Positions 27,735 through 37,259 are shown, counted from the first letter of the stretch. The stretch: DNA of 64,000 nucleotides from Aureococcus anophagefferens (GCF_000186865.1 NW_008705599.1:7841-71840); one strand, 5' to 3'. Made by a program: numbers and translations. The notes: generated by a model from the sequence alone, not told the origin.

Positions 27735-28433
27735 ATGGCGTCGCACCTAGCGACGGCGCACGCCTACGTCGCGGCGCGCGGCCTGCAGTGCCGCGCGCGC
27801 TTCGACGGCGCCGACGTCCACGGCCTGGGCTTGGCCAAGTGGCTCTGGCACGCGAGCACGCTGCTGCCCTTTTTGTGGTACGTCGCCGGCGGCGTCGACG
27901 CGACGCCGCGCTGGCCCGTGACCATCAGCTGGACCGTGCGCAAGGGCTCCGGTCGTCTGCTCTTCCACGCGGCGTGGATCGCCGGCTGGGTCCTCTTCCT
28001 GCGGCCGCTGGTCCGCCACGACGGCTGCGGCGTCGCGCTCGGCGTGTCGCTGCAGATGCTCGCGACGGGCGTCGTCGCGATCAGCCTGTCGCCCGTGGGC
28101 GTCTCCGACGCCGTGGACCTGCGCCACTTCGCGACGAGCGGCAAGTACATGGTCGACCACGTGTTGATGATGGTCCTCTTCGGCGTCGACGGGTGCTACG
28201 CCGCGGGCTTCCTCGCGTCGGGCGTCGTCTTCGGCGTCTCGACGTTCTACCTCAAGGCCGTCAAGCGGAAGCACGGCGAGCGCGTCGCCGCGGACGCGTC
28301 CAACGACCTGCGCCTCGCCCAGCGGGCGAAGCTCCCGGCCGCGGCGCGGCGCGAGATCGCCGCCGTCGAGTGCGTCGAGATGGTCGCCGAGTACGGCATC
28401 TTTACCTGCTTCATCGCGGGGCTGCCCGGCTAG
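27735..28433 (+). CDS. Unknown polytopic membrane protein
   Basis: The ATG at 27735 (MASHLATAHAYVAARGLQ) gives 232 residues with about five hydrophobic helices (WLWHASTLLPFLWYVAGGV; LLFHAAWIAGWVLFL; GVSLQMLATGVVAISL; DHVLMMVLFGVDGCYAAGFLA and a shorter one at the end). A basic loop (KAVKRKHGERV) follows the fourth helix. I do not recognise the family. The stop TAG shares a CTAG with the stop of the convergent lipoxygenase-like gene. Confidence 0.75.
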   Translation: MASHLATAHAYVAARGLQCRARFDGADVHGLGLAKWLWHASTLLPFLWYVAGGVDATPRWPVTISWTVRKGSGRLLFHAAWIAGWVLFLRPLVRHDGCGVALGVSLQMLATGVVAISLSPVGVSDAVDLRHFATSGKYMVDHVLMMVLFGVDGCYAAGFLASGVVFGVSTFYLKAVKRKHGERVAADASNDLRLAQRAKLPAAARREIAAVECVEMVAEYGIFTCFIAGLPG

Positions 28434-30346
28434 ACGCTTACGCTCGTCTCGAGGTACTTCGGGTTGAAGGTGCTGAGGCCGAAGCAGTGGGGGAAGGGCC
28501 GGTCCGCCGCCGCCGCGTCGTAGGCGTCGCACTTCGCGGAGAAGGCCGCGAGGGCCGCCTGGAAGGCCGCGAAGTGCGCGTCGAGCGTCGGCTTCTGCGG
28601 GCCGTCCAAGAAGAGGTGCGTCCAGTCGCCGGAGGACCCGGGCTCGCAGAGGAGCATGGGCATGGGCATGGACGTGAACGCCATGAGCGTCGCCTGCGTG
28701 ATCGCCGTCTGCTTCGTGCCCATCATCTCGCCCTCGGGCCAGCGGAAGCTGCAGAAGCTCACGTCCTGGGCGTAGACGGGCACCGTGCCGACCTGCTCGT
28801 GGCCCGCCGTGACGATGTCGCAGTAGCGCGCCACCGTGTTCACGAGCAGGTCGTACGTCGCGGCCGCGGAGAGCGCGCCGAGCACCGTCGACGGGTCCTT
28901 CGTGAGGTCCGCCGCCGCCGGCCGCGTGAGCTGGCCGACGCACTCGTCGAGGAAGTGCATGGCCTGCGCGTCGTCGAGGAGCGCGTCGGGCGTCGCGTAG
29001 TAGCAGTCCAGGTAGGCCTTCGCGAAGCCCTTGACGATGCCGTGGTACTCGGACGCCTGGTCCCAGTAGGGCGTCGAGCCGCCGAGCTTCTCCGTGACCC
29101 GGTCCACGTAGACCCGGCGGTCGAAGAGCGCCGCGAAGAGCCGGCCGTCGTCGAGGCCCGCGTCCCTCGCGAGCTCGGGCCCGCCGAAGACGAGCGACGG
29201 CGCCGCGGCCCACGCGAGCTGCAGGCCCTCCTCCGTGAACGCGAAGTTCCGCGGGCCCATGCTCCGCGGGTTGATCAGGTTGTTCCGCGCGTTGTCGTTG
29301 ACGCTGATCGTCTGGTAGGAGAACGGCGCCAGGAACCGCCGCAGCGGGTGGTCCGCGCCGAGGCACTCCCGCGACGCCGTCACGACGACGTTGCCCACGG
29401 CTAGATGGACGCCGTACAGGTGGTCGACGAGCGTCACCAGGGAAAAGAGGCTGCTCCGGAAGCAGAACTTCACGTACTCCCATTTCTCGTTGCCCGGCAC
29501 GTAGGAGATGTCGACGGTCGCGCCGCGGACGTCGCCGCCCGCGGGCTCGCGCCGGACGATCTTCGCCACGCGCCACGTGGCGACGTCGAAGTAGCAGTCG
29601 CCGCCGTAGCGCTCGAGGCCCTCGCGCACGGGCAGCGCCGCGAGCGCGTTCGTGCGCACGACGAAGAAGTCGCCCGACCGCTCGACGCGGTGCGCGCCGA
29701 TGCCGTAGAGGCAAAAGTGCGTCAGCGCGTCGTCCGACGTCTTGTCGCTCCAGTCGCCGCGCACGGGCGGGTAGACGTCGCCGAGGCGCGCCATGACGTA
29801 CGCCACCGGGTCCTCGCCGGGCCGGAAGCGCGCCGGCACGCGCGTCATCGGCAGCCGGCTCAAGTTCTCCTCGAAGGCGACGGCGACGTTGTTCGTGAAG
29901 CTGACGGTGTTCTCCAGGAAGTCGTCCTCGTCGCCGTGGGGCACGGCGATGTTCAGCGCGTAGGCGATGGGGAACATCTTCATCTTCGCCTTGGGCTTGA
30001 GCTTCTTCGGATCCAAATCCGCGGCCGTCGGCGTCTTCCGACCGAAGAACAGGACCTTGTAGGACAACAGGAGCAGCTTCGTGTAGAGGTCGCTGTCCCG
30101 GAGGAACGTGCGGAACCACAGGCTCAGGACGAGGACCGCCGGCAGCGCGACGGCGAGCGCCAGGGAGAAGGAGACGAGGATCGCGCCGTAGGCGACGTAG
30201 CCGAAGGGCAGCAGCGCCGCGGCCGCGACGGCCACGCAGGTCACGGCGCCGCAGCCGAGGTAGTAGTTTGCCTTGCGCGGGTCCGGCGGCTGCTGCACGG
30301 CGTAGGACGGCGTCGACGGGGCGTCGGCGGGAACGACCTTGGCCAT
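28430..30346 (-). CDS. Membrane-anchored lipoxygenase-like protein
   Basis: The ATG at 30346 (MAKVVPADAPSTPSY) gives 638 residues. Two hydrophobic helices (residues about 29-80) replace the PLAT domain of classical enzymes. The catalytic core matches lipoxygenases: DHLYGVHLAVGNVVVTASRE holds the H-x4-H pair (His309, His314), followed by HPLRRFLAPFSYQTISVNDN and ARNNLINP. A third His candidate is in TAGHEQVG (His516). The chain ends LETSVSV, matching the family's terminal carboxylate ligand, here Val638 instead of Ile. Classical enzymes keep an Asn four residues after the third His, which is Gly here. It is probably a metal dioxygenase of polyunsaturated fatty acids; activity is unproven. Confidence 0.8.
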   Translation of the reverse strand: MAKVVPADAPSTPSYAVQQPPDPRKANYYLGCGAVTCVAVAAAALLPFGYVAYGAILVSFSLALAVALPAVLVLSLWFRTFLRDSDLYTKLLLLSYKVLFFGRKTPTAADLDPKKLKPKAKMKMFPIAYALNIAVPHGDEDDFLENTVSFTNNVAVAFEENLSRLPMTRVPARFRPGEDPVAYVMARLGDVYPPVRGDWSDKTSDDALTHFCLYGIGAHRVERSGDFFVVRTNALAALPVREGLERYGGDCYFDVATWRVAKIVRREPAGGDVRGATVDISYVPGNEKWEYVKFCFRSSLFSLVTLVDHLYGVHLAVGNVVVTASRECLGADHPLRRFLAPFSYQTISVNDNARNNLINPRSMGPRNFAFTEEGLQLAWAAAPSLVFGGPELARDAGLDDGRLFAALFDRRVYVDRVTEKLGGSTPYWDQASEYHGIVKGFAKAYLDCYYATPDALLDDAQAMHFLDECVGQLTRPAAADLTKDPSTVLGALSAAATYDLLVNTVARYCDIVTAGHEQVGTVPVYAQDVSFCSFRWPEGEMMGTKQTAITQATLMAFTSMPMPMLLCEPGSSGDWTHLFLDGPQKPTLDAHFAAFQAALAAFSAKCDAYDAAAADRPFPHCFGLSTFNPKYLETSVSV

Positions 30347-30618
30347 GGTGGGTCTGCCTTGCGGTTCGGAGCGATCACGCTCGCTCAGCTGCAACGCGTG
30401 CGCCCCTGCTACACGACTCAGGGCTGCATTGCGAGGATGTCACGCACGTCGCAGAGCTCTCGGGCTGCGATTGGGATCATCGAGCGGCGGCGTTCAGCCG
30501 TTCAACATGACCTTCAACCAGAATCTTGACTCGACTAGTAGATCTCGCCGCGCAATGGCTTCGTCTCCGGAAGCAGCCGAAGCGATAGCGTAGCCGAGGC
30601 GATAGCGCAGCCGAAGCC
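30347..30618. promoter_or_regulatory. Divergent intergenic region with a uORF-like duplicate of the gene start
   Basis: About 272 bp separate the two start codons. Near the + strand gene lie three 17-bp tandem units (agccgaagcgatagcgt-type, about 30574-30623); the third contains the true ATG. An upstream ATG at 30555 encodes MASSPEAAEAIA and stops at 30593, echoing the real start MASRSGSVAEAALA. Confidence 0.6.
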
Positions 30619-33066
30619 ATGGCCAGCCGCTCCGGAAGCGTGGCCGAGGCGGCGCTCGCCGACCCCCCGAAGCGCGACATCACGATCCCCATCGGCGCCG
30701 TCGTGACCAAGGCCGAGGCCGCGCCGCCGCAGCGGCAGCGAGTGACCTACGTGACGGCGGCCTTCGCCGAGGCCGACGCGGCGCGGAAGGCGGCGTTCGG
30801 GCCCGAGCTCCTGCAGCTCTGGCCGGAGACGTGCTCGCCGCCGCTGCCCGCGGGCGCGGCCGGGCGCGCGCGCTTCGCGTTCTCGTCGCCGCGGCCGCGC
30901 GCCGTCGCGCCCGCGGAGCTCGACGAGGCGTCGCGGCGCGTCGCGACGACGGTGTCGCCGGGCGCGGCCTTCATCGCGAACGGCCGGCGCTTCATCCCCG
31001 GCGAGCTCGTGGACGACCCGTCCTACCTGCTGCCCTGGGAGGCGCCCGCGCAGCCGTCGAGCCCCCGGAGCCCGCGCGGCGCGTCCGACGCGCTCGAGCG
31101 CCGCGGCGTCTCGGTCACCGCGTTCCACGCGCGGCCGCCGCCGCGCCTCGAGGCGCCGCCGCCGGGCGTCTGGGCCCCGGCGCCGCGGCCCGCCGCGACC
31201 GCGCCGCCGCCGCCGCCGCCGCTCCTCCCCGAGCCCGCCGCGGAGCAGCTGCCGCCGGCCGTCGGCTCGCGCGTCCGCGTGCACACGTTCCCCGAGAACG
31301 ACGACCGGCGGCCGCCGGCCTGGTTCCCGGCGACGGTCGTGCGCGTCGACGCGCCGCCGCCGAAGCGGCGGCCCTCGGCGGGCGCCGCGGCGAAGCGGTC
31401 GCCGCGGAAGAAGCCCAAGGGCGCCGAGGTCGAGATCCGCTACGACGACGACGGCAGCATCGACGTCCTCCGCTGGCCCGACGACGCCGCGGACGTGCGC
31501 GTCGACGCGGCGGCGGCCTGGGACCCCGGCGCCCTCGAGGCCTGGCGGAGCTGCGGCAAGAAGCGGAAGCGCGGCGCGGGCGCGCCGACGGCGCCGCTCG
31601 ACGCGGCCGTCGCGCCGTGCGTCGAGGAGACGCGGCACCTCCTCCACTTCGCGCTGCTCCAGCTCCGCGCCGAGTACGCCGAGATCGTCGCGCGCGACGA
31701 CGCCACGGGCCTCGACGACGCGTCGGGCGCGGGCCGCTGCGCCGAGGGCCGCCGCGGCGCGTACCGCGCGTTCGACGACGAGGTCGCGCGCGTCTGCCGC
31801 GAGGGCCGCGCGGGCGGCGGCGGCGACGACCCCGGCGGCAGCCTCCGCGTCGCCGACGCCGTCGACCTCGCCTCCTGCGAGCCGCTCATGGAGGCCTTCC
31901 TCCTCGGCGGCTGCGCGCGCGGCGACAAGTGGATGCCCTGGCACTGCGCGCTCGGCGCGCACGAGCGCTACCTCCTCGAGGTCGTCTACGCGCTCCCGCG
32001 CCTCGAGAGCGACCGGGACCGCTACATCCTCGGCTACGCCTTCTCCGGGAGCCGCGAGATCGAGCTCTTCGAGCGCATCCTCCGGCCCCTCTTCGAGGCC
32101 GACGCGTCCGACGACGACGCCGCGCTCGGCCGGAGCCTCCTCGACGACCCGCACGCGGCCCTCCGCCGCGACGGCGAGCTCCACCGGCGCTACGCCGCCT
32201 ACCGCGCCGAGGACAAGAAGCTCCACACGACGGCCTACCTCTGCCACCCGCCGCGCGGCAGCAGCGGCGACGAGTTCGTCTGCTACATCATCGACCGCAC
32301 CGCGCGCTTCGTCGTCCTCGGCGCGCGCATCTACGCCCTCCTCCGCGCCAAGCTCGGCGACGGCTTCGAGGCCTGGGCCGCGACGCACCGCCCCGCGCCG
32401 CCCGCGGCCGCGGCCGCCGCGGCGCCGCCCGCCGCGCCGCCGCCGTCGCTCGGCGGCCCGGACCTCAAGCTGAGCCTCGAGCAGGCGCTCCTCCAGGAGG
32501 ACGAGATCGGCCCGACGATGACGAAGATGTTCCTCGTCTCGACGCACCTCGCCTACCCCGCGGCGAAGATCCTCGACGGCTCCTGCGCCGTCGGAGACGG
32601 CGCCGAGGCCGCGTTCGACTACCTCTACCCGGGCGTCCCGCCGCGGTCCCGCTCCGTGCACCGCGGCGCGCTCCTGTCCATCCTCAACGACGCCCTCGGC
32701 ACGCCGGCCAAGGTCGACGCCCTCGAGCCCCGGCTGCTGCCGATGCTCAGGTTCGTCGCCGCCGCGGCGCGCGCGCGCTTCGGCTCCATGTTCGCGCCCG
32801 TCGTCAGCGAGTCCATCACGCCCTACGACCTCCAGGTCAACCTCTGCGAGTGGCGCAAGTTCCGCACCAAGGTCGACCGCAAGCGCCTCTGCCGCCGCGG
32901 CGCCGTCCTCGACCGCGGCCGCGCGGAGCGCGCGGCCGCGGACGCGCGCAAGCAGCGCAAGTCGCCGAGCGCCGCCCTCGCGAACGTCGCCGTCCCGGCG
33001 TCCTACTACGGCGGCTCGCCCGTCGAGGCGTCGGCCGCGGGGCTGCTCATGATGCACGCGTCCTAA
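30619..33066 (+). CDS. Unknown protein with a Tudor-like segment
   Basis: The protein has 815 residues in one frame. The N-terminal 200 residues are Pro/Ala-rich. Residues about 212-300 look like a Tudor/Agenet fold: GSRVRVHTFPENDDRRP, AWFPATVVRVDA, VEIRYDDDGSIDVLRWP. The remaining part is mostly helical with conserved-looking blocks (LMEAFLLGGCARGDKWMPWH, ERYLLEVVYALPRLESDRD, TMTKMFLVSTHLAYPAAK, PYDLQVNLCEWRKFRTKVDR). Tudor-like folds bind methylated histones or proteins; that role here is conjecture. No enzyme motif is visible. Confidence 0.72.
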   Translation: MASRSGSVAEAALADPPKRDITIPIGAVVTKAEAAPPQRQRVTYVTAAFAEADAARKAAFGPELLQLWPETCSPPLPAGAAGRARFAFSSPRPRAVAPAELDEASRRVATTVSPGAAFIANGRRFIPGELVDDPSYLLPWEAPAQPSSPRSPRGASDALERRGVSVTAFHARPPPRLEAPPPGVWAPAPRPAATAPPPPPPLLPEPAAEQLPPAVGSRVRVHTFPENDDRRPPAWFPATVVRVDAPPPKRRPSAGAAAKRSPRKKPKGAEVEIRYDDDGSIDVLRWPDDAADVRVDAAAAWDPGALEAWRSCGKKRKRGAGAPTAPLDAAVAPCVEETRHLLHFALLQLRAEYAEIVARDDATGLDDASGAGRCAEGRRGAYRAFDDEVARVCREGRAGGGGDDPGGSLRVADAVDLASCEPLMEAFLLGGCARGDKWMPWHCALGAHERYLLEVVYALPRLESDRDRYILGYAFSGSREIELFERILRPLFEADASDDDAALGRSLLDDPHAALRRDGELHRRYAAYRAEDKKLHTTAYLCHPPRGSSGDEFVCYIIDRTARFVVLGARIYALLRAKLGDGFEAWAATHRPAPPAAAAAAAPPAAPPPSLGGPDLKLSLEQALLQEDEIGPTMTKMFLVSTHLAYPAAKILDGSCAVGDGAEAAFDYLYPGVPPRSRSVHRGALLSILNDALGTPAKVDALEPRLLPMLRFVAAAARARFGSMFAPVVSESITPYDLQVNLCEWRKFRTKVDRKRLCRRGAVLDRGRAERAAADARKQRKSPSAALANVAVPASYYGGSPVEASAAGLLMMHAS

Positions 33067-33149
33067 GTTTCGGGCCGACCTTGACGCTGCTTGCCTGCGT
33101 TGCCGCACTTTCAAAGCGCTGGGCACGAGGTGGGGCAGCATTAGACAGC

Positions 33150-33773
33150 ATGGCCGCCGAGTCGCAGCCCGAGGACGCCAAGACGAAGCTCGACGAGGCG
33201 TCGACGCTGCACGAGCACGCCTTGAATTACATCATGCAGGGCAATTACTCGGAGGCCGAGAAGGCGCACCGCCAGGCCCTGGCGCTGCGCGAGGGCGTCC
33301 TCGGCCCCGACGCCCACGACGTCGCCATCTCGCTCAACTACCTCGCCTACCTGCTCTGCGTGCGGAAGGAGTACGCGGCCGCCGAGCCGCTCTACCGCCG
33401 GTCGCTCGCGATCCGCGAGAGGCTGTTCGCGGACCACTCGGCCGTGGTGACCGCGCTCCGAAACCTCGCGGAGCTCCTGGGCGTCCGCGGCAGACTGGAG
33501 GAGGCCGAGGAGCTCAAGCGGCGAGCGACGGCCATGCTCGAGCGGCGCGCGGCGGCCGAGGCGGACGCTGCGGCGGCGGGTCCCGCGGCCGCGGAGGCGC
33601 CCGCGGCATCGGCGCCCGCGGCCGCGGCGCCGGCGGCCGCCTTCGCGCCGCCGCCCGCCGTCCTCGACTCGGCGGCGGCGTGCGCCGCCGCGGACGCCGC
33701 GGCGGAGCGCGTCGCCGCCGCGGACGCCCGCGCGGCGGAGGCGCTCGCGCCCGCGGCGAGCCCCGTACCTTAG
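33150..33773 (+). CDS. TPR protein (kinesin-light-chain-like repeats)
   Basis: The protein has 207 residues. The first 135 residues carry three TPRs of the kinesin-light-chain/TPR_10 type: ALNYIMQGNYSEAEKAHRQAL, then DVAISLNYLAYLLCVRKEYA and TALRNLAELLGVRGRLEEAE. The C-terminal 70 residues are Ala/Pro-rich and disordered. Probably a protein-interaction adaptor. Convergent with WS/DGAT; 7 bp lie between the stops. Confidence 0.85.
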   Translation: MAAESQPEDAKTKLDEASTLHEHALNYIMQGNYSEAEKAHRQALALREGVLGPDAHDVAISLNYLAYLLCVRKEYAAAEPLYRRSLAIRERLFADHSAVVTALRNLAELLGVRGRLEEAEELKRRATAMLERRAAAEADAAAAGPAAAEAPAASAPAAAAPAAAFAPPPAVLDSAAACAAADAAAERVAAADARAAEALAPAASPVP

Positions 33774-33780
33774 AACCCGA

Positions 33781-35526
33781 CTAGTCGAGCTTCTCGAGCT
33801 CCGTCTTCCAGGCGGCGACCTCCGCGGCGAAGAGCTCGTTGAGGAGGTGGGGCTCCGTCACGTAGGTCGCGTCCGTGGACACGGAGAGGGACAGGGTCCC
33901 GTCGTAGGAGAAGAAGACGACCTGGGAGATCATGTTCGGGAAGAAGACGCCGAACTTGGCGATCTTCGACTTGGCGAAGAACACGGGCTTCTCGTAGCCG
34001 GGCAGGTTCGAGTAGACGAGGGAGTGCTTCGCGAAGACGTCGCGCTGCGCGCCGCCGGCGAGCTTCTCGAGGCCGAACTTCTCGAAGATGGCGACGATGA
34101 CGGCCTGGATGAAGCCCGCGCGCGACTTCTTCAGCGCCCGCATGCTCGCCTGCACCTCCGCGAGCCGCCGGCCCCGGTCCTCGACGAAGACGGGCAGCTT
34201 CGTCGACGGCATGACGAAGTCGTTGTACGTCTCCCAGTCGAGGCGGTCGCGGTCGTCGGGCATGGAGATGGCGACGAGCGCGCGGACGAGCGCGTTTGCC
34301 GCGCCCGGCCGGCCGACCGTCGAGGCGTAATTCCGCGCGGCGCCGCAGAAGGCCGTCAGGATGACGTCGTTGAGCGTCGCGCCCGCGGCGAGCCGCGACC
34401 GGATCGCGAGGACGTCCGCGAGGGGCACGGTCGCGCGGAGCACGTGGGCCCGCGGCGCCGCGCCGTCGAAGATCGTCCCCGGCGCGTGGAAGGCGTCGGA
34501 CGTCTCGTTCGGGAGGAGGCTCATCGTCGCCGCGGTGAGCACGTCGCACAAGATGGAGAACTTCGACGGCTTGTCGGCCCAGGTCTTGTCCTTGTTCTTC
34601 GACATCTTCTCCAGCGCCGCGATCGTCGCCGGCGAGCCGTCCTCGAACTCGAGGACCTTGTTCCCGATCTTCAGCAGCCGCAGGCCGTCGCCCGTGACGT
34701 GGTTCACGCGCATGACCACGGCCTTGCCGTCGCTGCCCTCGAGCAGCTCGAAGCGCCAGAGCGGCCGGCCCTCGGGCAGCTCCTCGTTCGCGAGCGCCTG
34801 GACGGCCTCGTCGATGGGGAGCGGCGACGTCCGCTCGGCGACGTGGTCCTTGACGTGGTAGGAGTAGGACGGCTTCTTGAACGTGCACTCCCACATGTAC
34901 TTGCCGACGTGGTCCGGGACCTTGTGGAAGCGCTCGTGCTTGGCCGCGACGGGCTCGAAGAGGTCGCGGACGGCCTGGGCCGTCGGCAGCTCGTCGACGT
35001 GCATGGCCACCGTGATCTGGCCGCCGACGGGCGCCGCGCCGCCGAGCAGCTCCTTGATCTTCATCAGCGCGCGGTCCTGGAGCGACGTGTCGATGTCGGG
35101 CTCCGTGTGCCAGGCGAGCGCGAGGAAGAGCGCGAGGCACACGCGCCAGGCCAGGGCGAAGGCGCCGAAGACCTCGTAGCGGCTGTAGCGCCACGCGACG
35201 AACGACAGGTTCGCGATCATCCACCAGACGAGCGGCGTCACGTAGGTCCGCGACAGCGCGAGCTCGACGTCCTTGTAGCGGCCCCAGAAAGCGCTCATGG
35301 GCTTGTCGGGCTTGAGGCCGCCGCCGGGCAGGCTCGGGTCCCACTTCTCGCACTCGCGCAGGTAGGCCTCGGCCGCGGACTCGTACTCCTCCTCCGGCTC
35401 GTCGCCCGCCTTCGACTCCGGGACGCCGCCCGCATCCGGCTGCGCCGCGGCGTCCGGCCGCGGCGGCGCGGCGTCCGGCGGCGGCGGCGCGGCGTCCGGC
35501 TGCGGCGGTGCGGCTTCGGCGCCCAT
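33781..35526 (-). CDS. Wax ester synthase / diacylglycerol acyltransferase (WS/DGAT) family
   Basis: The ATG at 35526 (MGAEAAPPQPDAA) gives 581 residues. A Pro/Ala-Asp repeat leads to a hydrophobic helix pair (VWWMIANLSFVAWRY; ALAWRVCLALFLALAW), then the acyltransferase fold. The active motif is RVNHVTGDG (residues about 273-281): the usual HHxxxDG appears as NHxxxDG, so the second, catalytic His276 and the Asp-Gly are kept. The C-terminal half has NDVILTAFCGAARNY and YSNLPGYEKPVF, both typical of the family. The expected reaction is transfer of a fatty acyl from CoA to an alcohol or diacylglycerol at the ER, yielding storage lipid. Confidence 0.88.
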   Translation of the reverse strand: MGAEAAPPQPDAAPPPPDAAPPRPDAAAQPDAGGVPESKAGDEPEEEYESAAEAYLRECEKWDPSLPGGGLKPDKPMSAFWGRYKDVELALSRTYVTPLVWWMIANLSFVAWRYSRYEVFGAFALAWRVCLALFLALAWHTEPDIDTSLQDRALMKIKELLGGAAPVGGQITVAMHVDELPTAQAVRDLFEPVAAKHERFHKVPDHVGKYMWECTFKKPSYSYHVKDHVAERTSPLPIDEAVQALANEELPEGRPLWRFELLEGSDGKAVVMRVNHVTGDGLRLLKIGNKVLEFEDGSPATIAALEKMSKNKDKTWADKPSKFSILCDVLTAATMSLLPNETSDAFHAPGTIFDGAAPRAHVLRATVPLADVLAIRSRLAAGATLNDVILTAFCGAARNYASTVGRPGAANALVRALVAISMPDDRDRLDWETYNDFVMPSTKLPVFVEDRGRRLAEVQASMRALKKSRAGFIQAVIVAIFEKFGLEKLAGGAQRDVFAKHSLVYSNLPGYEKPVFFAKSKIAKFGVFFPNMISQVVFFSYDGTLSLSVSTDATYVTEPHLLNELFAAEVAAWKTELEKLD

Positions 35527-35646
35527 CGCGCGAGCAGAAAAGGGCTGCCCCGGACTAGTCGACTCGAAGACGATTCGATTGAGTGGACGGCAAATTAGCA
35601 GACGTTGCACTAGTTCTTGAAGGGGACGCGCGCCCGACTTTGCGTA

Positions 35647-37104
35647 ATGGCCGCTTGCGGGAGCGCAACCGGCACGGGCGATAAGACGCCCTGGGACGTG
35701 AGGAAGAAGCCCGTGACCCTCGCCTGGTCGCCGCCCGGCGAGAAGATCACGAGCGCGCGCATCTTCGTGACGACGTCGACGACCGTCGCCAAGGTGCTCA
35801 AGTCCTTCGCGTCGCGCTACGACCTGGGGCTGCCCGTCGCGTCGCTCTGCCTGCGGAACCGGGCCCGCGTGCTCCACCCGGACCTGCCGGTCCTCGCCCA
35901 GATCGAGGGCGACCTCGCCCAGCTCTGCGAGGTCGCGGAGCTCGCGGACGGTCCGCCGCTCGTCGGGCCGGACAAAATCGTCGCCGCGACAAGACAGGTC
36001 CACGAGACGAAGACGAACCACGGCGTCGTCGCCGCGGACCTCGAGCTCGACGGCGAGACCTACGACGAGGTGCGCGAGGAGCTCGTCGCCCGCGGGCTCC
36101 ACGTCGCGGCCGCGCTGCTGCCGATCTTCGCCGAGGGCGCTCCGGAGCCGGCCGTCGTCGACCGCGTCGCCCGCGCGGCGGACCTGCGAGGCGAGGCGCG
36201 GGCCGTCGCCGCGGAGCGGCTCGCCCCGGCGCACGCCCTCGCGGCGCGTGAGGACGCCTGCGCGGTCATGGCGCGCGCGCCGTTCTTCGGCGACGGGCCG
36301 CTCTCCGGCGCGCCGGGCGCGCCGCCGGCGCGCTCCGCCGCCGACGTGCGGTCGCGCCTCGCCGACGCCGAGGCGTCCCTGGCCCTGCGCCTCTACAAGG
36401 AGGCCTACCGCCACCGCCACCGGCCCGCGCGGCTCGCGTCCCTGGCGCCGGCGAGGGCGCGCGCGAACGCGGCGTCCGCGCGGCTCTTCGCCACGGGCGC
36501 CGTCGTCGCCGCGCTCCGCCGCGACGGCTACGCCGCGGCGCCCAACGCCGCGCCCCTCGCCGACGTGCGCCTCGTCCGCGACCACTTCGAGGCCGCGTTC
36601 GCCGCGGGGCGCTTCGGCGCCGCGCGGACGGACCCGTGCAACGCCGGCTCGCACGCGGTCGTGCTCCCGCTCGCCGGCGAGGCGGGCGCGACGCCCGAGG
36701 CGACGGCGGCGCTCGGGCGCGTCTTCGGGCTGCTGGCCGGCTGCGCGGCGGAGCTCGAGGCCGCCGGTGGCCTCCGGCTCGCGGTGCCGGACGAGGTCCA
36801 GTGCGCGCGGTACCCGCCGGGCGCGCCGGGCTACCGGGCCCACCGCGACTGGTACCCGACGGAGCACGGCAACGACCGCGAGGTGACCCTGCTCCTCTAC
36901 CTCAACGAGCACTGGACCGACGACGACGGCGGCGCGCTCGCGTTCCCGGCCTCGGGCGCCGCCGTGCGGCCCGAGGCGGGCACGCTCGTCGCCTTCCTCA
37001 GCCGCACCTGCGACCACCGCGTCGAGCCGGCGACGGCGCGGCCCCGCCTCGCCCTCACGCTCTGGCTCGACCGCCGCGCGGACACGGTCGCCGTCGTCAA
37101 GTAA
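35647..37104 (+). CDS. 2OG-Fe(II) oxygenase (prolyl-4-hydroxylase type)
   Basis: The protein has 485 residues. The C-terminal 170 residues form the dioxygenase: YRAHRDWYP holds the HxD iron pair (His399, Asp401), LLLYLNEHW and DGGALAFP follow, the distal His is in CDHRVEP (His457), and RPRLALTLWL carries the Arg that binds 2-oxoglutarate. The middle has a helical segment. The N terminus (PVTLAWSPPGEKITSARIFV) may be an extra beta fold. No signal peptide, so collagen-type secretion is unlikely; the substrate is unknown. Confidence 0.88.
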   Translation: MAACGSATGTGDKTPWDVRKKPVTLAWSPPGEKITSARIFVTTSTTVAKVLKSFASRYDLGLPVASLCLRNRARVLHPDLPVLAQIEGDLAQLCEVAELADGPPLVGPDKIVAATRQVHETKTNHGVVAADLELDGETYDEVREELVARGLHVAAALLPIFAEGAPEPAVVDRVARAADLRGEARAVAAERLAPAHALAAREDACAVMARAPFFGDGPLSGAPGAPPARSAADVRSRLADAEASLALRLYKEAYRHRHRPARLASLAPARARANAASARLFATGAVVAALRRDGYAAAPNAAPLADVRLVRDHFEAAFAAGRFGAARTDPCNAGSHAVVLPLAGEAGATPEATAALGRVFGLLAGCAAELEAAGGLRLAVPDEVQCARYPPGAPGYRAHRDWYPTEHGNDREVTLLLYLNEHWTDDDGGALAFPASGAAVRPEAGTLVAFLSRTCDHRVEPATARPRLALTLWLDRRADTVAVVK

Positions 37105-37259
37105 GGACATTTACCTTCAAGCGCGTCTTCAAGCCTAAAGAACTCCGAGGAAGGCATGTGAGGTGTCCTTGTGAAGTGGGCTGCTGCGCTAGCCCATAAC
37201 ACGTCGCAGGCGACGCAAACACCGCCCCGGCACTCGCTAATACGACCCAGCACGCGACG

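Noticed and set aside
33781..35526. Non-ribosomal-peptide condensation domain
   Set aside because: NDV-x-L and SNLPG motifs and membrane helices fit WS/DGAT better; no carrier domain nearby.
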